Positions 23,138-32,739 of a stretch of DNA of 64,000 nt are shown one piece after another. The translations under genes were made by a program, and so were the position numbers. This DNA comes from Paramyrothecium sp. XJ0827 (Eukaryota > Ascomycota > Sordariomycetes > Hypocreales > Stachybotryaceae): positions 3,038,001 to 3,102,000 of the forward strand of contig JAJFPB010000009.1 in the NCBI GenBank assembly GCA_020881915.1, in the 5' to 3' direction. The notes beneath the pieces are model-generated. The model was not told where the DNA came from. It saw only the letters and a program-made list of their open reading frames with translations, and did not search any database. The first letter of the stretch is position 1. Each line of letters opens with the position of its first letter.

Positions 23138-23405
23138 ACCGATGCCGTGAGCGATCCTTCACAATGAAGAATGACTAAAAAACTGGAAGCTTCCATTGCC
23201 TAGTACTTTAGACTACAAATTCGGGTCCGGCGGCCAGTCCGACCGGAGAATGGCATTTCTCTGCTTGTCTGGACGTATGCAGGCTAACATGACAGGGAAA
23301 CTATGGGAACCGCGTCTGTCTCGATGAGGGAACGTGGACCAGTATATGACCACCTATGCTCCAAATGTATTGACGAAAGAAAAGGCTGTCTCCCTTTCAG
23401 TTGTA
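23138..23405. other. Convergent intergenic region
   Basis: This short region lies between the ABC transporter stop and the end of the P450 pseudogene. I saw no gene in it. Confidence 0.4.
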
Positions 23406-24841
23406 TCAAGCGGTGCGTCGGTGGAATTTAACCCAAAGGTCGGGTTTCTTCCATAGTAGAATGAGCTCACATTCAAGATTCCAGTCTTTGATTCCACTGT
23501 CGACCAACTCAAGATCATATATGAAGATGACTTTGGCCAGTATGAGTTTCATCTCAAGGTAGGCCAAATTGATGCCCAAACATGCCCCAGGTCCTGTCGA
23601 GAAAGGTTGGCTCGCCCTTTTGTTATCGTCAAAAGCACTTCCAGTCCAACGCTCAGGCAGGAATTCATGAGGTTTGGTCCAGTACCGTGGGTCCTGTGAC
23701 ATCCTGTAGCTGTCACTGGACACTGTTGTGCCGGCGGGGATGAAACGGTTGTCGTGGTTGCGCCCGGTGACGTTCGGGGCAATCCTATCACCACAGGTGG
23801 GAGTATTCTCATTCCTTCTTCGATAACCCCGTTGAGATAGGGCAGCCTGGACACCGCAGTGCCTGTGATTTCATCCTTAGAATTGAAGGCACCGCGGATC
23901 TCGGTCCGCAGCTGGCCCAGGGAATGCGGGTTCTTCAGAAGGTAGTACGTTATTGTAGCAAGAGCTGTAGCTGCCGTTTCCGAACCAGCAAATATCAGCG
24001 CGCCACTTTCGATGATTAGTTCACCCTCGTCTTTGACACCATTCTTGACCATGGATCCGAAAAAGTCCTCACGTCCCACCGTACCACCGAGCTGCATACG
24101 TTTCGCAACCTTCTCACGGGTCAGTTTCGAAGTTCTCGGTGCCTGTTTGAGATGCCCTTGGGTAGCAAGAGTGGCAGCACCAGGCGCATTTACGGCAAGC
24201 GTTTCTTGATGCTAGTTAGGAGGGCATAGAACTCCCCGTCCAGGAGGATAGCCGGCCAAATGCGAGCGCTGCTCTCGGTCAGTGCATCGAAGGACTCGCT
24301 AAATGCGAGTTCACCTACACTGAGGTTGGTCATTTGCAAGTTGCACGCACACGGCTGGCTCAGACTTACCTATTATATCGAAGGTGAGCCAATTGTCGGC
24401 ATCCGTCACATTCACAGCCTTTGTACCACCTTTGCCCCATGTATCTAGCTGTTCAATAAACAGGTCGATGAAATGGTGGAGTACATGTTCTAGATCACGG
24501 ACGGACTTGGCACTCAACGCGCTTGCAAGGGGCTTCTTGTGGCGGGACACGGCCGCAGCCTGCTCAGCAGCGGTGCGTGGCTCCATGTCGCCGGTGTCGT
24601 AGAAGTCAGTCTTCTCAAATTTCTGCTTCCCTTCGCTGGGGTTTCCGTAAATATCTTGGTAGGACTGAACCGTTGAGAATGACAGTTCGTTGGGGCCGAT
24701 ACGGAAACCGGCAGCCAGTCCGTGGGCCGTGGATGCGGACCTGCCGTTATTGTCGTCCCACAGTCGTTGTACTGGCGGTAATATTAGTCGCGAGGCTTCC
24801 ATCTCTTTTGCGCGATAATGAAGGGAGTTCCTGGCTCCCAT
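23406..24841 (-). pseudogene. Cytochrome P450 pseudogene
   Basis: Read on the minus strand, this is a microsomal P450 similar in outline to isotrichodermin C-15 hydroxylase-type enzymes. It keeps RIGPNELSFST and YDTGDMEPRTAAEQAAAVSR in the N-terminal part, the I-helix AGSETAAT, an EXXR-region LPYLNGVIEEGMRILPP and the haem loop FSTGPGACLG. It is broken in several places: an in-frame TAA at 24190-24192, a frame change near 24115-24130, and another near 23755 between LPRTSPGA and the NRFIPAGTTV segment. The first 24 residues do not form the usual membrane anchor. One intron near 24310-24370 still has GTAAGT and TGTAG ends. Several independent lesions make sequencing error unlikely. Confidence 0.85.
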
Positions 24842-24888
24842 CTCATTTTCTCATTCCCAGCTAGGAATCCCTGCGGATCAAAAAAGCA

Positions 24889-27163
24889 ATGCAACCGCGA
24901 AAAGTGCTGGCTTGCAGCCTGTTCGGGCTCACTTGGGCTCAATTTCCACCGAAACCCGAGGGAATCACGACCTTGAGGTCAAAGCTCCACGAAAACATAA
25001 CCATATCCTACAAAGAGGTAAGTGATCTAGAGTGTGTGTGGCGGAACAAGCTGACGGAATGCAAAGCCAGGAATTTGCGAGACTACCCCTGGTGTAAAAT
25101 CCTACGCAGGATACATTCACTTCCCCACTGGCACGCTCAATGGATCTGGCGTGTCTCAGGAATATCCAATCAATAGGTACTCAGATGGTTGTCTCGTAAA
25201 GTGTTCCTTGGACAATGGCTTATTCTCCTCTTAGCTTCTTCTGTTTTTTGAGTCGCGGAAAGACCCTGAAAATGCACCTCTTACGATCTGGATTAATGGC
25301 GGCCCTGCGTATTCCTCGGTTCTGAAGTAAGTATGCCCTTTCTTCACGGGAACATGGACGAAGGCGGATGAGTGCCAAGGCATTAAATACAGTCTTCTGG
25401 AAGAAAATGGGCCCTGCCGAGTTCGTTCCGACTCGAAAAGCACCGTTTTAAACGAATGGAGCTGGAATAATGAAGTTAACATGCTACATATTGACCAACC
25501 GAATCAAGTGGGCTTTTCGTACGATGTCCCTACCAATGGCAGTCTTCGAATCACAGTCGATGAAGATGGCGCGGAATTCTTCTATTATCCAGAAAACTTT
25601 ACTGATATTCCGAAAGCCAATTTGTCCTACTACCCTGGAACATTTGCTAGCGGCGATCCGACTGCAGCCCCTGACTCAGTGGAGTCGGCAGCTCATACCG
25701 TTTGGCATTTTCTCCAAACATGGCTATTGGAATTTCCAGGCTACAAACCTCGGAACAACAATGTCAGTTTGTGGACAGAGGGCTATGGAGGGCACTTTGG
25801 CCCAGCCTTTTTCCAATTTTTTCAACGCCAGAACCACAAAATTGCCAATGGTGACTTGGCCGCGAACGATACACAACATATTCAGCTGGATACGATAGGT
25901 ATTATCAATGCCTTGATAGATGTCGTCTATACCGGTGAGGCGTGGTATAGCTTTCCCTACAATAACGTGAGTGCTTTCGAACTAGTGCAACCCTGAATAG
26001 GGGCTTGAAGGAATGTTAATTGCCCGTCTACTTAGACTTATGGCATTCAAATTTTCAACGAAACGATACATGGCGAACTGATGCATAATTGGACACGCCC
26101 TGGTGGCTGTAAAGAGAGAATAATCGCCTGTCAGCAAGCTCTCAAAGGCGAGGACTGGGAGGAAGTTTGCAGCGCCATCAATGCCGAAGACGAAGGCTGC
26201 GGCGGACCACCATTTGACCTGTACAACAAGGCGGGTCGAGCTTGGTACGATATCGCTCATCCTGTAGCTGATCCTTTTCCCTCGCCCAACCGTAAGTGTC
26301 GTCCCTGAACATCACCCTCACCCACAGCTGCCGCAATGCATCATGTTAAATTTTTTAGAATGGTATATCAGTATCAGGTTGCAAATACTCACACGGACAT
26401 ATTTAGTTTACGGCTACCTAATGGAGGAATCCGTCCTAGGCGCCTTGGGTGTCCCTGTCAATTTTAGCAAACAGTCGCTTGCTGCCAGTCAGGCTATCCA
26501 GGGTTCCCTTGACGTTATAAAAGGTGGATACCTGGACGCCATTGGGGAATTGCTTGAGAATGGAATCAGCGTGCACCTCTTGTGAGTTGTTACAAGGCGA
26601 AATTTTCTGGTGTTTCAGTGAACTAACAGAGCCGCCGTAGGTATGGTGACAGAGACTATTCTTGTAACTGGGTTGGAGGCGAGGCAAGCAGCTTAGCGGT
26701 TCCATATCGTCACTCTAAGGAATTCGCGGACGCCGGGTATGCTCCATTCGAAACCAATGGCGGTGTTAGTGGAATGACCAGGCAGCACGGCAATTTCAGC
26801 TTCACACGAGTGTTCCAAGCCGGTCAAGAGATCCCAGCATACCAGCCTGAGGCAGCCTATGAGATATTCATGCGCGCCATATTTCATCGTGATATACCGA
26901 CTGGATTGATAAATGTCACAGACAACTTCATAACCACTGGGCCAAATTCTATCTTCAATATTTCGAACTAACTGCCAGAGTTCCCGACGCCGCGGTGCAA
27001 TGTTCTCAAGTTACAGACCTGTGTACCGGACGTCATAGAAAGAATTATTGATGAGAAAGTTATTGTGAAAGACTGGTTCGTCGTTGGTGGAATTGAAGGC
27101 GAGGGTAGTAGTTGGACACCTAAGGAGCCCTCCCAGAAAGACAGAGACCTTAAAGAGCTTTAG
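24889..27163 (+). pseudogene. Serine carboxypeptidase (S10) pseudogene without catalytic Ser and His
   Basis: The start at 24889 encodes a plausible signal peptide (MQPRKVLACSLFGLTWAQ). Following blocks match secreted S10 peptidases: [24 protein letters not shown] near 25290, and NGPCRVRSD then IDQPNQVGFSYDVPTNG near 25480-25530. About six introns can be placed. The nucleophile motif, normally ESYGG, reads EGYGG (Ser to Gly, near 25788). The histidine site, normally AGHE, reads AGQE (near 26822). The aspartate motif YGDRDYSCNW is kept. There is also a one-base loss near 25240 in the FFWFFESR block, a phase problem at the first intron, and an in-frame TAA at 26969-26971 after which the same frame stays open to 27163. 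The gene has lost peptidase function; a non-catalytic role is possible but the frame breaks argue for decay. Confidence 0.86.
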
Positions 27164-27484
27164 TGCCTATTATGAATAGAGAAAATTAGCTAGTAAGTAA
27201 TGATTCTTACAACAGAATAAATATAGCTCTATTTAAAGGCAAGGAGAAGCTCATAATTAAATCTAAAGTTGTTACCTGAGTTGTCTTTGTACAGTCTGAC
27301 ATTCGAGGAATATTTGGCTTCTATATACTACTTCCTTAGTTTGAGACGGAGTTCTTCCTGCAACTCAAACATCACATTAAGGTATAGCATAACGGACGGT
27401 GAGGGGAATATTTGCGGCTAGAGAGCGCGTTGAGGTTATCGGCAACAACTTCTCATTGACGACAGTGGCAGTCGCCGTAGACGA
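27164..27484. other. Intergenic region
   Basis: These bases are AT-rich in the first part. I see no gene or repeat. Confidence 0.4.
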
Positions 27485-27890
27485 TTACTCGTATCTGCAA
27501 CAGTGAGGTCCATCCAAAGTATCCAGAGTCTCACCAATACTGGCCGGTTTTACTGCCAAGAATGGAAGCTCGATGCGGTCTGCCAACGTTGCATTCCAAC
27601 TCACAGGATTGTTTCCGAATGTAGTCTGCGAACCATCAGTACCTGTCATGAACGTTGTTGATATAGCAGTCCCATAGATTATCTTTCGCTGATCGTAATG
27701 GATTGCTTGCGACATCCAGTACAGTCGATACACCATTGCGTGATGAAGATAGAAGGCCGGGTTCGTCATGCCCGATTACAGATCAGAGTTGGCCCCCAAC
27801 AGTGTTTGATGCCCGCCACAGTGTACACCAGCCAGTGGGGGGTTTTGAACAGAACCGGGAAATCAGCCACGAGGAAGTTGTTGCTTGTGT
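27485..27890 (-). pseudogene. Tyrosinase (polyphenol oxidase) CuB remnant
   Basis: On the minus strand the segment 27769..27485 reads MTNPAFYLHHAMVYRLYWM, the CuB copper-site helix of fungal tyrosinases with its two adjacent histidines. Just upstream, the same frame gives a TLLGANSDL-like stretch that is cut by a TAA, and no CuA half is visible further upstream. I read it as the surviving 3' end of a tyrosinase gene. It lies between two other decayed genes. Confidence 0.7.
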
Positions 27891-27939
27891 GAGATGTAGC
27901 CGAATTCACTTGCTTCTATACACGTAGTCTGACACATGC

Positions 27940-28421
27940 GAGAAACCTTCAGTCAAAGATAGCTAAAGCGGCATCAAGGTTGGAAACTCGTCCTGTGTCG
28001 AAGCACCTCCTTCTTACGTGATAACGACAACCAAGGCCACTCACACAACCGCGGGCCAGACAATTACTTTCAAGCCATCCCCCACACATGAGGCGCTAAT
28101 CGAAACATGCATCACCTTCTATGGCGAAGACGGGCGAAAAGTGTGCGGCATAGCGAAAAAGCGCTGCATTAACACTACTCAGCACGTCGAACACATCAAT
28201 TGGGACAGCCTGTAAGGACTTGTGGGACAACGAATGATTATTATGTCGGATATTGTTATCGACTTGTCGTTATTCCCGTGATTGTGCTCTGCCCCCCTAC
28301 ATTCAAGTCTAAATACAAAGAATCTGATCTCAATGGACTGCCTGGGTGGATATGTATCCCTTCAAGTCACGCATTCAACCAAGTAAGTGAGCAGCTAGCA
28401 GAGATTGATCCGAACCATTAG
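27940..28421 (+). pseudogene. LysM-domain protein remnant
   Basis: Two stretches look like parts of a fungal LysM protein. Near 27972 the sequence reads GIKVGNSSCVEAPP, like the end of one LysM unit. From about 28100 it reads ETCITFYGEDGRKVCGIAKK and then NTTQHVEHINWDSL, then after a frame change RTCGTTNDYYVGYC, which follows the spacing of a second unit. The frame break near 28215 and the absence of a start suggest a decayed gene. An intact LysM protein lies 4.5 kb to the right, so this may be an old relative. Confidence 0.5.
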
Positions 28422-28487
28422 TAGAATGCTGGTGTGCCAGAATGCTGAGCTACTCAGATGCTCCGCCCAGTCACCTACTGACGAGTT

Positions 28488-29510
28488 TCACATCTCAGAT
28501 GGTCTATCCTCCCAAATGGCAAGAAGTGACATAGCCGCAATGCCAAATGCCACGCCTCCAAACGCCATCCCAAGCTTTTTGAACGACGCCGTATGCATGT
28601 CTGACTCGAAAAGAAATTCTCGCGCGAGCAGCTCAACCAAGCCTGAATACATCAAAATACCGGCACTGATGGCACTGAAAACCCCGTCCACAAGCTTGTG
28701 GACATCGGCATCTTGCGGTCGGGATCCGAGCCCAGTGGCGACCCCTGTCGGTGCACCTAGCGCAAACAAGCCTGCTAGTAGGTATGGCAGGATGCGGCGC
28801 GCTTTACGCGACCATGGCGCAAGGGCTAGCCTTGCGCCGAGACCGAGACCCGTGAGCATCTGGTGGAAGACGAGAACAACTAGAAGAACAATAAAGTCGT
28901 TGGTCGTACCAAGGGTGAGACCAACAAAGAAGCTGTGGAGAATGGCTCCGACCTCGGGGATGGCGATGACTAGAAGCTGACTTGTTGTCTCAATTGCTTC
29001 TTGCTCATCGCGATGGCCGTATCGTTTATGTTCGTCTCCGCTTGCGGAGGTAGATGGTGATAGCGGAGAACCAGTCGCGTCGCTCGTGAAGGTTGGAGCC
29101 TCTAAAACCGAGTTGGGGTCACTGACTCGGTTCGGATTTCGCTGATTAGCAACGACTGACAACCTTTTGGCGAGCATCTCGATGAAGAACATAAACAACA
29201 CCGTCCATAGTCCGATCGCAAAGGCCCAAGGGTATGTACCAAGGCGTCCCTCAAGACACACATCGACGAGCTTCTCCGCCGCTGGGACAAGGAGGTGTAG
29301 CCACGCTGTGGCAATGATGACTCCGGTTCCAATGTATTTGCAGAGAGAAAATGCAAGCTGTTGGGCAGGGCGGCACTTGGTTCCCTTAGCGAGGATAATT
29401 GGCGCCAAGGCACCAGTTCCGGATGCCGCAAACATGATGAAGATCGAGGCTAAGCGCAGGCGAGGATTGCTTAGATCTGCCGTTCCCAGGCCACAGCTGA
29501 TGTCAGCCAT
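28488..29510 (-). CDS. ZIP family zinc/iron transporter
   Basis: The frame gives 340 residues with no intron, starting at the ATG at 29510 (MADISCGLG); an in-frame TTG lies upstream. About eight hydrophobic segments are present, beginning IFIMFAASGTGALAPIILA. A variable cytosolic loop (residues about 115-160) contains the short histidine-bearing stretch DEHKRYGHRDEQE. The metal-path motifs of ZIP helices IV and V are visible as HSFFVGLTLG and HQMLTGLGLG. The N-terminal block GTGVIIATAWLHLL is typical of fungal Zrt proteins. It imports Zn2+ or a related metal across the plasma or vacuolar membrane. It is the only gene in this stretch that looks intact. Confidence 0.92.
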   Translation of the reverse strand: MADISCGLGTADLSNPRLRLASIFIMFAASGTGALAPIILAKGTKCRPAQQLAFSLCKYIGTGVIIATAWLHLLVPAAEKLVDVCLEGRLGTYPWAFAIGLWTVLFMFFIEMLAKRLSVVANQRNPNRVSDPNSVLEAPTFTSDATGSPLSPSTSASGDEHKRYGHRDEQEAIETTSQLLVIAIPEVGAILHSFFVGLTLGTTNDFIVLLVVLVFHQMLTGLGLGARLALAPWSRKARRILPYLLAGLFALGAPTGVATGLGSRPQDADVHKLVDGVFSAISAGILMYSGLVELLAREFLFESDMHTASFKKLGMAFGGVAFGIAAMSLLAIWEDRPSEM

Positions 29511-30108
29511 CTCATTGCCTTGTACTTTCAGACTATACGCAAGCAAGTCTCATGCGAATCCTCGGACTTTCTAAGCCCTCTTCCTTCCCCAATTGGGAGT
29601 CCCATAGATCACTATTTTAGTCTCATGAGCGAATGCCAGGCCAAAATGTCACAGATGTAGTTGCTAGAGTCGATATCAAAGCGTAAATAAAGAGAACTTA
29701 TGACTATTTAGTATCTGGACTCTCCCTCCCTAGCCAGGAAAGTGGGTTCTCGCCTCATTTCACAGCCATGAGACATACGAGTTTCAGAGATAGCCCGTGT
29801 CTTAAATGTCGATTCTGTGCATTGCAGTCGGAATCGATTTGCCGAAATGTTTAAGAGACCCGTATTCTATTGGCTAGTTTAGGTTTGTCCCAGTATGGAG
29901 GGAATCTAGAACTAGATGATCTGTCTTATTTCTCAACTAGTTTAGGAAAGACAAGTCAAATGGCAGATAAGTGGTATTTAGTAACAGACCCTCACCACCG
30001 GCTGTTCCCTGCCTGAGACATGAAGCTGTTTAGCCGGGTTCCCTTAAACGAATTTTGGGTCTCGTGTGGGGCTGCCGCAACAAGGGCCCTAACGTGGGCT
30101 TGAAAGCT
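29511..30108. other. Intergenic region
   Basis: This AT-rich region probably includes the ZIP gene promoter. I see no gene. Confidence 0.4.
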
Positions 30109-31174
30109 CTAGAAGTCCATCATATTCGCGTACGAATTGTCAGCTCGGGGACTTGATGTTACCCAAAATACGGCGTCCGCTGCCTGCAGAAGCACCTTGA
30201 ATGGCGAAATGTTTCTGCTAGTCATATAATTCCTCATCTGTTGGCCGAATATCAGTATGCTATCGAATATCCTTCTCATCGATTTGCAATCGTTTGAAAC
30301 ATTCCCTGTGGTGTGCAAAGCAATATCCCTACTCCAAGCTCAGGACAAGCTCTCGTAAGTACTTTTCGGCTTGTTTTTGAGTACTCTGCTCTACCATCTT
30401 GCGCATTTCATTGGGTAAACCGTACTGTTTTATGGTGCTTCCGCATCACATTGACTAATTCTTCGTACTGCTTGCGATCTTCCTTCCCAGAGACTGGAAT
30501 ATCAAACGCTTTCAGGAAAATTGACTCCGATCTCAGCATGTCAGGGTAGTGCTCTAGCAAAGCGTCCAACATACCCGGTCTATATCCCGAAGACAGCATA
30601 TGTGCAGCCAATTCGTCACCAACCTCAAATTCGGGATCATGTTGCAAAGAGACCGTTTATTTTCGATGAAATCTTTTTCGATAGAAGTCTTGCCGGATTC
30701 AATTTTCTTGTGAGGGTAGAACATTCTTCGAGACACTTTCCATGTTCCGGAAACGTGTAAGAGAAGCTATTTGAAAGTCCCAGGCCGCAGATTTCTGTCA
30801 AGCATGCTTTCAGTTACTTCTGGATTCGGCATACGAGCCCAAAGGGGTTCTAGAATGCTCGTAATTCTGCTTTCCCCCTTCAATCGGACATCCTGATCGC
30901 ATTCCAAGACTCTCATCACCATCGTATTGCTGGGCATGATGAAAGGCTGGTGGCGAAGAAGAAGATCCATGATCTTGATTTGACCACCACCTCTTCTCTG
31001 TTCCATAATCTCGACTGTGATCGCACAGCGTGGCTGGTGGTCGAGAAATACAATGGTCTCTACTTCATACTGCGAACTTCCAAAAGCATTTCCTTTGTAA
31101 CCCCAAAAATCTCCACTGCGATCAAGTAGCACGCGCAACATGTCTTCTCCTACGAATATGACAGCAATTACCAA
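30109..31174 (-). pseudogene. Fragmented protein, possibly from a degenerate ankyrin-like repeat protein
   Basis: Open fragments on the minus strand at 31174..30767, 30736..30554 and 30647..30408 contain repeated-looking segments such as IKIMDLLLRHQPFIM and MRVLECDQDV, and the later HMLSSGYRPGMLDALLEHYPDML. The pattern of short helices with LLLRHQP and LEHYP resembles the degenerate repeats at the ends of fungal NACHT proteins. No start, P-loop or consistent frame is visible. The family is a guess; the fragmentation is directly seen. Confidence 0.25.
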
Positions 31175-32000
31175 TCAGACTCGGAAGTAGGTTGTGAAGC
31201 AAAAGATGACCAATCCATTACCTCGGACACTCCATCCGAAGCTATGTATTATGAGTTTCTCGGCCAGTTCGACAAGAATGCCGTAGCAAGGCAAGGCCTT
31301 GAAAACCCTGAGCTAATTTCATATTAAACGGCGCAGAACTTTTCAGATGATGAGCTTGAGCCAGGAGGGGCAGAAGGCAATAGGAAATACTTCCAATCTA
31401 GGAGAATAATGCTCTTGGAGCATCTCCCTGGTCCAGATTGAACTCAAAGGGGTGGCTTCAATGAGCACAACATATCCGCGGGAACAGTGCGAAGCTGCAA
31501 CACAGCCCAGTGCTTCTTGCGGAAGTCACCTCATTAAACAAAGCAACCTGACGATGAGGACGTCCAAAAGAGAGGAAGATTCTTCCTTACAGGGCTATCC
31601 GGTAATATGCCAAGTCGAGACATGACCGTGCCGAGCTTCGTGCCGGCACGCCATGACATCACAGAAGCTCAAGCAGACAATGTCATTCATAATCGGGATG
31701 ATGATAATGGGACTGCAATGCTATTTAATCCCACTTTCCTTGAAATCTTCAAAAGGGCCTCAATTCATCGACACGGTGTTGTCGACTTGGATGGTCTTGA
31801 ACATCGGTGATTCTTGGATGCAACGTACGGACGCTTCCATGGGATTCCCCAGCATAGCGCTGTTGATAGGGCCAGCAACCACTGGTGGCAACATCATCAC
31901 GGAGAAGAGTTTCTTGCAGCCAACACGTGCTTCATATCGGGTCCGGAATCCATCTTTCATGAATCGCAAAACATGAATGGGCTGACAGAAGAGGGGTTCT

Positions 32001-32330
32001 GAGGCCAAAGTCGACATAAACACAGACATCTTCGTCCTCCTACCCCTTGAGATCAAAATTTTGATCATCGACCACCTCGGCTTTAAGGAAATCGTCAGCT
32101 TGCGGCATGCTTCTCGTGCGTTTGGAAACTTGCCTGAATACTTCTTCTACAATTTGGTTGTCACTAAGATGCCATGGCTCTACGAAGCATGGTCATCGCT
32201 TCCACTTTCATATTGGGCGACAAAGACCGGCTCTGAATTGCGTCAAGAGAAGCAGCTCAGACTAGACAGCATAGCAATTCTTTATGTAGGGAAACTGCGC
32301 TTGGAAACTGCGCTTGGAAACTGCGCTTAG
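32001..32330 (+). pseudogene. F-box protein remnant
   Basis: A frame open from about 32001 to 32330 reads LLPLEIKILIIDHL, then FKEIVSLRHASRAFGNLPEY and ending LRLDSIAILYVGKLRLET. This is a fungal F-box domain at its normal place near the start of a protein that usually continues for several hundred residues. Here the frame ends within about 100 codons, just after a tandem 13 bp repeat. No matching upstream start is evident. F-box proteins bring substrates to SCF ubiquitin ligases; this copy looks truncated. Confidence 0.55.
32290..32328 (+). repeat. Three tandem copies of a 13 bp unit
   Basis: The unit GGAAACTGCGCTT occurs three times in a row with no mismatch, at the broken end of the F-box remnant. 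Thirteen is not a multiple of three, so the expansion shifts the reading frame and may itself have ended the protein. Confidence 0.9.
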
Positions 32331-32739
32331 CCAGGAATGTTTTCTGAACTTATTTACTGCCTCAATACCCAATTAGTATTATCTATGTTATTAAAATTAG
32401 AGTCCCTTACTAACAATAAATCAAAGATCCTCTAGAAACATATATAAATAAGCCCGCATTTATAGTGGCTTTCTGGGCATCTATTCTTACTGGGATGTAA
32501 GTGCTATAAGGATCCTAGTAACCCTTGCGAACCCTCAACCGGCGGTGCTACCTATAGTGATATCTACCTCTGAGTACCAATAATGGTATTTCTAGGGACT
32601 TCATCTATATAAGTTACTTGTACGTGGATAGTAATAAGATACACTAGAAGAGAATTCTTTAAAACTGCTTGTAGGGGGGGGGGGCTTGTCCCTCATTCCG
32701 CTATAGAGTCCACTCGCTCATGCACTCTAGAAGCTGAAT

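Noticed and set aside
32674..32685. Run of about ten G residues
   Set aside because: A single homopolymer with no partner strand structure or gene context; likely neutral.
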